From NCBI GenBank assembly GCA_902729415.1, contig CACVCF010000068.1:23239-87238 (forward strand): a DNA stretch of 64,000 nt, in the 5' to 3' direction. Position numbers and translations under genes: made by a program. Below, one piece after another: positions 56,622 through 64,000 of this stretch. The first letter of the stretch is position 1. Each line of letters begins with the position of its first letter. This DNA comes from Terasakiella magnetica. GTDB lineage: Bacteria > Pseudomonadota > Alphaproteobacteria > Rhodospirillales > Magnetospirillaceae. A model generated the notes under the pieces. The model was given only the letters and a program-made list of their open reading frames with translations. It was not told the origin of the DNA and did not search any database.

Positions 56622-57465
56622 GTTTGATCTAGACGACGCCCGCCGTGTCATAACCGCCGCCCTGGCCGAAGACACCGGCGCCGACAAGGGCGGCCCTGGC
56701 GACGACATCACCTCGTCCACGGTGATCCCCGCCGACTTGCGCTTCAAGGGCGTCATGCAGGCCCGCCATCCCATGGTGGTGGCAGGACTGCCGGTGGCCG
56801 CCGAGGTCTTTCGCATGGTGGTGCCCGAAGCCCGCTTCACCGCCAAGGTTTCCGACGGCGATCTCGTTCCCGCCGGAACCGTGCTGGCCGAGATGGAAGG
56901 CCCGGCGCGCGGCCTCTTGACCGCCGAACGTACCGCTCTCAACCTGCTGCAATTGCTGTCGGGTATTGCCACCCTGACCCGCTCTTATGTCGAGCGGATC
57001 GAAGGCACCAGCTGCACCTTGCTCGACACCAGGAAGACCATTCCCGGCCTCAGGCGGCTGTCCAAATACGCCACCCGCTGCGGCGGTGGCGCCAACCACC
57101 GCATGGGGCTTTATGACGGCGTCCTGATCAAGGACAATCATATCGCCGTCTGCGGCGGAGTGGGAGCGGCGGTGCGCCGCGCCAAGGAGGCTGGCCGCCC
57201 CAACGTGGAGGCCGAGTGCGATACCCTGGAGCAGGTGGCCGAGGCGGTCGCCGCCGGGGCCGACATCGTGCTGCTGGATAATATGGGACCAGATGTTCTG
57301 CGCCAAGCGGTCGCCTTGGTGGCGGGGCGCTGCAAAACCGAGGCGTCGGGCGGCGTGACGCTCGACACCATCCGCGCCATCGCCGAGACCGGCGTCGATT
57401 TCGTCTCGGTCGGCCGCATCACCCAATCCGCCCCGGCGGTGGATATCGGGCTGGATTGGAGTTGA
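56611..57465 (+). CDS. nadC: Nicotinate-nucleotide pyrophosphorylase (quinolinate phosphoribosyltransferase)
   Basis: Converts quinolinate and PRPP to nicotinate mononucleotide with release of CO2. The 284-residue product has [94 protein letters not shown] and [19 protein letters not shown], all signatures of NadC. Starts inside nadA and ends two bases before nadB, supporting one transcript. Confidence 0.96.
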   Translation: MRPEFDLDDARRVITAALAEDTGADKGGPGDDITSSTVIPADLRFKGVMQARHPMVVAGLPVAAEVFRMVVPEARFTAKVSDGDLVPAGTVLAEMEGPARGLLTAERTALNLLQLLSGIATLTRSYVERIEGTSCTLLDTRKTIPGLRRLSKYATRCGGGANHRMGLYDGVLIKDNHIAVCGGVGAAVRRAKEAGRPNVEAECDTLEQVAEAVAAGADIVLLDNMGPDVLRQAVALVAGRCKTEASGGVTLDTIRAIAETGVDFVSVGRITQSAPAVDIGLDWS

Positions 57466-57466
57466 T

Positions 57467-59080
57467 ATGACCAAGGGGCCTTATGATCTGCTGGTAATCG
57501 GGTCCGGTGCGGCAGGACTGGCGGTGGCGCTGGGTCTGCTGGCCCAGCGCCCCCACGCGCGGGTGGCGGTTCTTTCCAAGAACGACCTGTCCGAGGGCAG
57601 CACCCGCTATGCCCAGGGCGGCATCGCCGCCGTACTGGACGCCGCCGATTCGACCGAGGATCATATCGCCGATACCCTGAACGCCGGAGCAGGGATCTGC
57701 GTCCCCCAGACCGTGCGGCACGTGGTCGAGCACGCCCGCGAGGCCATCGACTGGCTGGTGGATAACGGCGTAGTGTTCGACCGTGAGGGGCCAGGCCTTC
57801 ACCTGACCCGCGAAGGCGGTCATTCCCACCGCCGGGTGGTCCATTCCGCCGACGCCACCGGCAAGGCGGTGCAAACCTCGCTGGAGGCCCGCCTGCGCGA
57901 AAGCAAGGCCGAGCTGTTTGAAGATCACAACGCCATCGACCTGATCCGCGAGAAGCTGCCGCGCGGGCAGCAGGGACGCGTCGTCGGCGCCTATGCCCTG
58001 GACCGCCGTAACGGCCGCGTTCATCGCTTTCCCGCCCGTTCGGTGGTACTGGCCACCGGCGGCGCATCACGCGTCTATCTCTATTCTTCCAATCCCGACG
58101 GCTCGACCGGTGACGGCATCGCCATGGCCTGGCGGGCGGGCTGCCGCGTCTCCAACATGGAATTCAGCCAGTTCCACCCCACCTGCCTTTATCACCCCAA
58201 GGCCAAGTCCTTCCTGGTCACCGAGGCGGTGCGGGGCGAGGGCGGCCTGCTGCTGCGCCCCGACGGCACCCGCTTCATGGACGAGTATGACGTCCGGGCC
58301 GAGTTGGCACCGCGCGACATCGTGGCCCGCGCCATCGACGACGTGATGAAGCGCCTGGGCTGCGAGTGCGTCTATCTCGACATCAGCCACAAACCCGCCG
58401 AGTTCATCACCTCCCACTTCCCCACCGTTCATGCCGAAGCGCTTAAATTCGGCATCGATATGACCAAGGAGCCGCTGCCGGTGGTGCCCGCCGCCCACTA
58501 CACCTGCGGCGGCGTGCTGACCGATCTGGCGGGCCGGACCGACGTGGAGAACCTCTACGCCGTGGGCGAGGTGGCCTTCACCGGCCTGCACGGCGCCAAC
58601 CGCATGGCCTCTAATTCACTGCTGGAATGCTTGGTGCTGGGTGCCGGAGCCGCCCGCGACATCGCCGCCAAGATGGATACCATCGCCGCCGCCCCCGCCT
58701 TGGCCCCCTGGGACGAAACCGGGGTGACCGATTCGGATGAGGAGGTGGTGGTCGCCCATAACTGGGACGAGCTGCGCCGCTTCATGTGGGATTACGTCGG
58801 CATCGTGCGGTCGACCAAGCGGCTGGAGCGGGCCAAGCACCGGGTGCGCCTGCTGCTGGAGGAGATCGCCGAGTATTACGGCAGCTTCCGCGTCACCAAC
58901 GATCTGTTGGAACTGCGCAACATTGCCATGGTGGCGGATCTCATCATCCGCTCGGCCCTGGCGCGGCGGGAAAGCCGGGGCCTGCACTACACCATCGACT
59001 TCCCCACCCTCGACAGCGTCGCGCCGCCGCAGAACACCATCTTGGTACCGAAGAATTTCTCCATCCGCCGATTGACATGA
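57467..59080 (+). CDS. nadB: L-aspartate oxidase
   Basis: FAD enzyme that oxidises aspartate to iminoaspartate, the first step of de novo NAD synthesis. The 537-residue product has the FAD motif DLLVIGSGAAGLAVALGL, the succinate-dehydrogenase-like EGSTRYAQGGIAAVL, HLTREGGHSHRRVVHSADAT, EFSQFHPTCLYHP and AAHYTCGGVLTDLAGRTDVE, ending with the helical C-terminal domain. The stop overlaps a possible ATG of the next gene. The order nadA-nadC-nadB places the whole iminoaspartate-to-NaMN route in one operon. Confidence 0.95.
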   Translation: MTKGPYDLLVIGSGAAGLAVALGLLAQRPHARVAVLSKNDLSEGSTRYAQGGIAAVLDAADSTEDHIADTLNAGAGICVPQTVRHVVEHAREAIDWLVDNGVVFDREGPGLHLTREGGHSHRRVVHSADATGKAVQTSLEARLRESKAELFEDHNAIDLIREKLPRGQQGRVVGAYALDRRNGRVHRFPARSVVLATGGASRVYLYSSNPDGSTGDGIAMAWRAGCRVSNMEFSQFHPTCLYHPKAKSFLVTEAVRGEGGLLLRPDGTRFMDEYDVRAELAPRDIVARAIDDVMKRLGCECVYLDISHKPAEFITSHFPTVHAEALKFGIDMTKEPLPVVPAAHYTCGGVLTDLAGRTDVENLYAVGEVAFTGLHGANRMASNSLLECLVLGAGAARDIAAKMDTIAAAPALAPWDETGVTDSDEEVVVAHNWDELRRFMWDYVGIVRSTKRLERAKHRVRLLLEEIAEYYGSFRVTNDLLELRNIAMVADLIIRSALARRESRGLHYTIDFPTLDSVAPPQNTILVPKNFSIRRLT

Positions 59081-59088
59081 GGCCGGCC

Positions 59089-59475
59089 ATGGACAACAGC
59101 AGACGGCGGCACATCTTTACTGCCGGAGAGGTGATCTTCTCCGAAGGCGAGCCCGGCACCACTGCCTATGTGGTCGAATCGGGCCGCGTCGTGGTGTTCA
59201 AAACGGTCAAGGGCAAACGGGTCGATATCGGCGTTGTCGAGCAAGGCGGCATCTTCGGTGAGATGGCGCTGATTGATGATCATCCCCGCATGGCCTCGGC
59301 CATGGCTGAAACAGAAAGTGCCTGCGTCGTCATCGGCAAGGAACGCCTGTTCGAACAGATGGAAAAAGCCCCCAAGGGCGTTCGGGTCATCGTCAACGCC
59401 CTATTGGGCAATATCCGGGCCATGGGCGCCGAACTGGCGGAAGCCACCGTGATCTTGTCCCAGGACAAGGAGTAA
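59089..59475 (+). CDS. Small cyclic-nucleotide-binding-domain protein
   Basis: Cytoplasmic single-domain sensor. The 128-residue product (ATG 59089 behind GAGG; an ATG at 59077 overlapping the nadB stop is possible) has the cNMP-binding roll: FTAGEVIFSEGEPGTTAYVV and the phosphate-binding cassette GGIFGEMALIDDHPRMASAM with the conserved Glu and Arg. There is no helix-turn-helix, so it is not a CRP-type regulator. Probably co-transcribed with nadB; the functional link is unknown. Confidence 0.85.
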   Translation: MDNSRRRHIFTAGEVIFSEGEPGTTAYVVESGRVVVFKTVKGKRVDIGVVEQGGIFGEMALIDDHPRMASAMAETESACVVIGKERLFEQMEKAPKGVRVIVNALLGNIRAMGAELAEATVILSQDKE

Positions 59476-59479
59476 CCCC

Positions 59480-59917
59480 ATGAACCGCCGCGCCATGATA
59501 ATCGGGATAAGCTTGACCGCACTACTGGCAGCACCGGCACCCGCCGCAGCCAGCAGCGGCGGGGAGAAAAAAGACGAGAAGAAAAAGGAAAAGGAAAAGC
59601 CGCTGCCCCTGCCCAAACCCGGCAAGGACGAGCGCTATGCCAAGATTCCCACCATCGCCCTGGAATTGTGGGACAAGCATGGCAGCTTTCACCTCTCCAC
59701 CGTCGATCTGCTGATCCTGGTGCCGGAAACCGCCAAGTTCTCGGAAAAAGTCCTGGCCGACAAGATGCGCAAGGTGCTGATGGGCATCGCCTACGAGGAA
59801 TACATGGCGGCCAACCCCGCCCCCATGATCAAGGCCTCCATGCTGGATCTGGTCCGCAAGGAACCGGGGCTGGAGATGACCAAGGATCTTCTCATCGCCA
59901 AGATGCTGTTTCGCTAA
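59480..59917 (+). CDS. Small secreted hypothetical protein, possibly FliL-like
   Basis: I do not recognise it with certainty. The 145-residue product has a signal peptide (MNRRAMIIGISLTALLAAPAPAAASS), a highly charged Lys/Glu linker (KKDEKKKEKEKPLPLPKPGK) and a C-terminal domain (YAKIPTIALELWDKHGSFHLS ... LMGIAYEEYMAANPAPMIKA). The spacing recalls the C-terminal part of FliL (a strand, then helices ending in a hydrophobic strand), but no flagellar gene is nearby. It follows the cNMP-binding gene by four bases and may be in the nad operon. Confidence 0.6.
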   Translation: MNRRAMIIGISLTALLAAPAPAAASSGGEKKDEKKKEKEKPLPLPKPGKDERYAKIPTIALELWDKHGSFHLSTVDLLILVPETAKFSEKVLADKMRKVLMGIAYEEYMAANPAPMIKASMLDLVRKEPGLEMTKDLLIAKMLFR

Positions 59918-60048
59918 TACCGGCCCGACCGCTTCGGCCTTTGCTCGGGCGATATTCTCCACAAAAATTTTGGTGTTGCCGTTAATTCTACACAGTGACA
60001 TATCAAGAGACACCACCCATCCACGGCAAGCAGGCAGTGATCCCCACC

Positions 60049-63000
60049 ATGACCCAACCGGCCTTCGGCTTCGGCATCGCTTTCCCCGACCTCTATGCCC
60101 GCACCGGATTGGAGCGTATCGACCGGGCCTTTCTCGGCGAGATGGAACAGACCGACCCGGCCTTGGCCGAACGGCTGCGTGCAGCCCGCACTGCCCCCGA
60201 AACCCTATCGGCCAAAGATGAGTCCGCGCTGATCGTTGCCCTGGCTACCCCGCTGGACGACTTCCTGGCCGGATTGTTCGGAATTCGCAGCGCTGCCGCC
60301 GAACTGCGAGCCCGCCATCAGGCGCTGGCGCCGCTGTATCAGGCCAAGCGGCTGTTCGTGCAGCGCAGGGCCTTAAAGGAGGTCAAGCCCGACGAGGCCG
60401 CCACCCTGGACGCCGCCGCCCTGGAACTGGAATATAGCGTCCGCACGGGTGAGAAATTCGATGAAATGGCCTTCGCCCGCCGGGTTCTTTCCTGGCTTGA
60501 CGACGAAGCCAACCATGGCGACGACCTGACGCTGGCCGCCCGCCTGGCCGCCGCCCGCGTCGCCAAGGCCGAGCACGCCATTCATACCGATGGTATTTTG
60601 TTCAAGGTCCCGCGCAAGCACGACCCCTTGGCGCTGGTTCCGGCCCAGACCGTCGATCATTGCGGCGTCGCCGCCCTGGAATACGCCGAAGAGCGTCTGC
60701 GCCGCCGCGAGGGTTTTGGCCTCACCGATGTCGGCAATGATCTGGCCGCAGCGCTGGACGAGGTCAATTATTGTATCCTCTGCCACCATCAAGGCCGCGA
60801 TTCCTGTTCCAAGGGCATGACGGACAAGAAGACCGGCGCGCTGTCCAAAAACGCCGTCGGCGTCACCATGGTCGGCTGCCCGCTGGAGGAAAAGATCTCG
60901 GAGATGCACGAGGTCAAGGCCGTCGGACTGGCCCTGGCCGCCCTGGCAATCATCACCGTGGACAACCCCATGGCGGCAGGCACCGGGCATCGCATCTGCA
61001 ACGATTGCATGACCGCCTGCATCTATCAGAACCAGAACCGCGATCCGGTCAACGTCCCCGAGGCCGAGACCCGGACCTTGAAGGACGTGCTGGAACTGCC
61101 CTGGGGCTTCGAGATCTATTCCCTGCTGACCCGGTGGAACCCGGCCAATATCCGCCGCCCTCTGCCCCGCGTGGATTCAGGGCGCAAGGTGTTGGTGGTG
61201 GGCATGGGGCCTGCCGGATACACCCTGGCCCATCATCTGATGCAAGACGGCCACCGGGTGGTGGCTATCGACGGCCTCAAGATCGAGCCGCTGGCCGCCG
61301 AACTGTCGGGGATCGACCCCCACGGCAAGCGGGTGGCGTTTAAACCCATCCGCGACGTGCGCGATCTGTGGCAGCCCCTGGGCGACCGCATCATGGGCGG
61401 GTTCGGCGGTGTTGCCGAATACGGCATCACTGTCCGCTGGGACAAGAATTTCCTCGACGTCATCCGCCTGCTGCTGGAGCGCCGGGCCGAGTTCGCCCTG
61501 TTCGGCGGCATCCGCTTTGGCGGCACCATCACCTTGGATGGCGCCTTCGAGATGGGCTTCGACCACGTGGCCCTGGCTACCGGCGCGGGCAAGCCCACCA
61601 TCCTCGACATGCCCAATGGGCTTGCCCGTGGCGTGCGCCAGGCCTCCGACTTCCTGATGGGGCTTCAACTGACTGGCGCGGCACGGGCCGATTCCCTTGC
61701 CAACATGCAGCTTCGCCTGCCGGTGGTAGTGATCGGCGGCGGCCTTACCGCAGTGGACACCTGCACCGAGGCTTTGGCCTATTACCCCGTCCAGGTGGAG
61801 AAGTTCCTGGCCCGCTACGAGTTGCTGGTGGCCGAACGTGGCGAGCATGCATTGCGCCAGTCGTGGTCGGCGGAAGATCATGAAATCGCAGATGAATTCA
61901 TCGCCCACGCCCAGGCCATCCGGGCCGAGCGCAAGCGCGCCGCCGACGAGGGCCGCCCCGCCCGCCTGCGCGAATTGCTGCAATCGTGGGGTGGCGCCAC
62001 CGTGGCCTATCGCCGCAGCCTGACCGACAGCCCCGCCTATCGCAATCACGAGGAAATCGCCAAGGCCCTGGAGGAAGGCATCCGTTTTGCCCCTGGTCTG
62101 TCGCCGGTGGCGGTGGAGGTGGACGAGTTCGGCTCGGCGTCGGGGCTTCAGGTCAAGGACAAGGACGGCGTACCCCATCGCCTGCCCGCCCGCGCCATTC
62201 TGGTGGCGGCGGGCACCGTCCCCAACACCACCCTCGCGCGCGAGCGCAGCGGCATTACCTTGGACGGCAAGTACTTCCAGGCGGTGGACGAGGACGGCGC
62301 CCCGGTCAAACCGGAAGGCCTGTCCAAGCCCGGCCTGTCCCAGGTCTTGATGCATGTGGACGGATTCGACCGCACCGTCAGCTTCTTCGGCGACCTCCAT
62401 CCCTCTTATGCCGGCAACGTGGTCTCGGCCATGGCTTCGGCCAAGCAGGGCCACCCGGTGGTGACCCGTGCCATGGCGCGGCGTCCGGCATCGCCCATCA
62501 GCGGCGACACCCTGTTCGCCAAGCTCAATCATGACTTGCGGGCGGAGGTTCATGAAGTCAACCGCCTGACTCCCACCATCATCGAGGTGGTGGTGAAAGC
62601 CCCGGCTGCGGCTCGGGCCTTCCAGCCCGGCCAGTTCTTCCGCCTCCAGAATTTCGAGATGCTGGCCCGCAAGGTCGGCGCCACCGCCTTGGCCATGGAA
62701 GGCCTGGCCCTGACTGGCGCCTGGACCGATACGGAAAAAGGGCTGGTCGGCCTGATCGTGCTGGAGATGGGCGGCTCGTCCGACCTCTGCCAGCATCTGC
62801 GCCCCGGCGAACCGGTGGTGCTGATGGGACCAACCGGCACCCCCACCCATATCTGTGGCAAGGAAACCGTACTGCTGGCGGGCGGTGGGCTGGGCAACGC
62901 CGTGCTGTTCTCCATCGGCGGCGCCTTCCGCAAGGCAGGGTCCAAGGTGCTCTACTTCGCGGGCTACAAGAACGCCCATGACCGCTTCAAGGTCGCCGAT

Positions 63001-63504
63001 ATCGAGGCCGCCGCCGATGTGGTGGTGTGGTGTGTCGATGCGGGTGAAGGCTTTACCCCCGGCCGCCCCCAGGATCGCACCTTCGTCGGCAATATCGTCG
63101 AGGCCATGGTTGCCTATGGTGAAGGGCGTCTGGGCGAGCAGGCTATTGCGCTGAAAAACGTGGATCGGGTTATCGCCATCGGCTCGGACCGCATGATGGC
63201 GGCGGTGGCCAAAGCCCGTCACGACCGCCTTGCCCCCTGGCTGCGTCCCGACCATACCGGCATCGGCTCCATCAACTCGCCCATGCAATGCATGCTGAAG
63301 GAAGTCTGTGCCCAGTGCCTGCAGCGCCATAAAGATCCGGTGACCGGCGAGGAGAAAGTGGTGTTCACCTGCTTCGACCAGGATCAGCCTTTGGACAAGG
63401 TTGATTTCGTCAGTCTGGCCGAACGCCTGACCCAGAACTCCACCTGGGAGAAGCTCTCCAAGGTGTGGATCGACCGCTGTCTCAAGCAGGCCGGATTGCG
63501 ATAG
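60049..63504 (+). CDS. Multidomain FAD/Fe-S oxidoreductase: GltD-like half fused to ferredoxin-reductase/PyrK-like half (Nfn-like)
   Basis: Likely electron-transfer enzyme between NAD(P)H and a low-potential carrier. The ATG at 60049 starts MTQPAFGFGIAFPDLYARTG; a GTG at 59995 is the alternative. The 1151-residue product has an N-terminal helical region (about 1-235), Fe-S cysteines CILCHHQGRDSC (242-253), GCPLEEK and CNDCMTAC (317-324), then a GltD-type flavoprotein (VLVVGMGPAGYTLA about 379; VVIGGGLTAVDTC). After about residue 835 comes a ferredoxin-NADP-reductase module (FQPGQFFRLQNFEML, VLLAGGGLGNAVLFSIG) and a PyrK-type [2Fe-2S] site (CMLKEVCAQC and a later CF). This combines in one chain the parts of NfnB and NfnA. 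No neighbours clarify its role. Confidence 0.78.
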   Translation: MTQPAFGFGIAFPDLYARTGLERIDRAFLGEMEQTDPALAERLRAARTAPETLSAKDESALIVALATPLDDFLAGLFGIRSAAAELRARHQALAPLYQAKRLFVQRRALKEVKPDEAATLDAAALELEYSVRTGEKFDEMAFARRVLSWLDDEANHGDDLTLAARLAAARVAKAEHAIHTDGILFKVPRKHDPLALVPAQTVDHCGVAALEYAEERLRRREGFGLTDVGNDLAAALDEVNYCILCHHQGRDSCSKGMTDKKTGALSKNAVGVTMVGCPLEEKISEMHEVKAVGLALAALAIITVDNPMAAGTGHRICNDCMTACIYQNQNRDPVNVPEAETRTLKDVLELPWGFEIYSLLTRWNPANIRRPLPRVDSGRKVLVVGMGPAGYTLAHHLMQDGHRVVAIDGLKIEPLAAELSGIDPHGKRVAFKPIRDVRDLWQPLGDRIMGGFGGVAEYGITVRWDKNFLDVIRLLLERRAEFALFGGIRFGGTITLDGAFEMGFDHVALATGAGKPTILDMPNGLARGVRQASDFLMGLQLTGAARADSLANMQLRLPVVVIGGGLTAVDTCTEALAYYPVQVEKFLARYELLVAERGEHALRQSWSAEDHEIADEFIAHAQAIRAERKRAADEGRPARLRELLQSWGGATVAYRRSLTDSPAYRNHEEIAKALEEGIRFAPGLSPVAVEVDEFGSASGLQVKDKDGVPHRLPARAILVAAGTVPNTTLARERSGITLDGKYFQAVDEDGAPVKPEGLSKPGLSQVLMHVDGFDRTVSFFGDLHPSYAGNVVSAMASAKQGHPVVTRAMARRPASPISGDTLFAKLNHDLRAEVHEVNRLTPTIIEVVVKAPAAARAFQPGQFFRLQNFEMLARKVGATALAMEGLALTGAWTDTEKGLVGLIVLEMGGSSDLCQHLRPGEPVVLMGPTGTPTHICGKETVLLAGGGLGNAVLFSIGGAFRKAGSKVLYFAGYKNAHDRFKVADIEAAADVVVWCVDAGEGFTPGRPQDRTFVGNIVEAMVAYGEGRLGEQAIALKNVDRVIAIGSDRMMAAVAKARHDRLAPWLRPDHTGIGSINSPMQCMLKEVCAQCLQRHKDPVTGEEKVVFTCFDQDQPLDKVDFVSLAERLTQNSTWEKLSKVWIDRCLKQAGLR

Positions 63505-63947
63505 TCAGACCCTGACCAGCCCCGCCAAAGCTTTGGCGGGGCTGCTGTCGGGGAAGATCACGCCGTCGAGGGCGGCAAGCCCCAGACCAAGGTGGTCGCG
63601 CAGCACCGCTTTGAAAACGGCACGCTGGTCTATCGTGGGTTTAAGGTCACGGCTTTGATGCAATTGAGCCGAGGCAAGACCCGGCCAGTCGGCCACCACC
63701 TTGCCGCCATTGACGCTCCCCCCCGCCAGCAGCATGACTCCGGCTGTGCCGTGATCGCTGCCCTGGGTACCGTTGACAGCGACGGTGCGGCCAAACTCGC
63801 TGGCCGCCACCACCACGGTTTTTGACCAGACCGGCCCCAAGGCCTCGGCCAGACGGACGATACCCTCGGCCAATTGGGAAAGCGGCTGGCCCATGCGGCC
63901 CATCTGGCCGGTATGCGTATCCCAGCCGCCCAGTTCCATCACCGCTA
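63505..63947 (-). pseudogene. DUF1501 protein, 3' remnant (N-terminal part missing)
   Basis: DUF1501 (sulfatase-like, often Tat-exported) proteins are normally about 380-450 residues. Here only about 146 C-terminal residues remain: LAVMELGGWDTHTGQMGRM, VVVAASEFGRTVAVNGTQG, SDHGTAGVMLLAGGSVNGG and WPGLASAQLHQSRDLKPTID, all standard for the C-terminal half. Upstream of the Leu codon at about 63945-63947 the frame leaves the family pattern and meets a stop at about 63980. The break coincides with a CTAG followed by a sequence that looks like an insertion-element end, so the gene appears interrupted there. Confidence 0.7.
63517..63544. repeat. Perfect 28-base palindrome between convergent genes
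   Basis: CAGCCCCGCCAAAG followed immediately by its reverse complement CTTTGGCGGGGCTG. It lies within the last codons of the DUF1501 remnant and 13 bases after the stop of the oxidoreductase gene. It probably acts as a bidirectional transcription terminator, although no T-run follows on either strand. Confidence 0.7.
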
Positions 63948-64000
63948 GAGCAATTCGCGATCTGACTGAATCGCAGGGGATTCACATGCGCAGCTAATCG
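63948..64000. mobile_element. Putative terminal end of an insertion element
   Basis: Sequence from GAGCAATTCGCGATCTGACT onward follows a CTAG at 63945-63948 and replaces the expected N-terminal coding sequence of the DUF1501 gene. The form (GAGCAATTCG... with GATTCA/TGAATC elements) resembles terminal inverted repeats of IS630/IS5-like elements that target TA or CTAG. Only 53 bases are inside the window, so neither a transposase nor the other end can be seen. Confidence 0.45.

Overview
The window is GC-rich, densely packed DNA of alphaproteobacterial character. The gene content (indolepyruvate:ferredoxin oxidoreductase, benzoyl-CoA-type acyl-CoA catabolism, an exopolysaccharide locus, B12-controlled cobalt import) points to Rhodospirillales and fits a Magnetospirillum-like organism. 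That placement is an inference: no rRNA, tRNA or magnetosome gene is present to confirm it.

Layout. 0-3.5 kb: iorA (5' end outside the window) and iorB. 3.6-6.6 kb: an HlyD / ABC ATPase / ABC-2 permease export operon. 6.6-12.3 kb: a set resembling ribosomal-peptide (lasso-type) tailoring, with a sulfotransferase, an HPr-kinase-like protein and a B2-type leader peptidase on the minus strand, diverging from a PqqD-like carrier, an ABC exporter and an NTP_transf_5 nucleotidyltransferase on the plus strand. No cyclase and no convincing precursor are present. 12.3-33.1 kb: an exopolysaccharide locus with a secreted Ala-rich repeat protein, two polymerase/ligase-type membrane proteins, a Wzc/GumC-type tyrosine kinase, an outer-membrane barrel, a Ser/Thr-type phosphatase, a Wza-like export lipoprotein, a PAP2 phosphatase, an FkbM methyltransferase, a WbaP-type initiating transferase, three glycosyltransferases, a MurJ-like flippase, two radical SAM proteins and galE.

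33.2-41.2 kb: a catabolic cluster (two crotonase-fold proteins, two SDRs, an acyl-CoA dehydrogenase, a TetR regulator, a benzoate-CoA-ligase-family enzyme and a periplasmic binding protein) preceded by two tandem palindromic operators. It looks like degradation of an aromatic or alicyclic acid through CoA thioesters, but no ring reductase or oxygenase is present. 41.2-44.0 kb: cbiMNQO cobalt transporter behind a cobalamin riboswitch. 44.1-50.2 kb: a degenerate GGDEF/EAL-like protein, pyruvate carboxylase and a divergent FadR-type regulator. 50.2-53.8 kb: nhaD, then groES-groEL with promoter, CIRCE operator and terminator. 53.9-55.4 kb: DUF2076, DUF1178-like and single-domain response regulator genes. 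55.6-59.9 kb: nadA-nadC-nadB for de novo NAD synthesis, followed by a cNMP-binding-domain protein and a small secreted protein. 60.0-63.5 kb: a very long flavin/Fe-S oxidoreductase joining a GltD-like half to a ferredoxin-reductase-like half. The window ends in a DUF1501 gene apparently cut by the end of a mobile element.

The least explained parts are the 6.6-12.3 kb peptide-tailoring set beside the polysaccharide locus, the crotonase homologue lacking both catalytic glutamates in the catabolic cluster, and the single-chain Nfn-like oxidoreductase.
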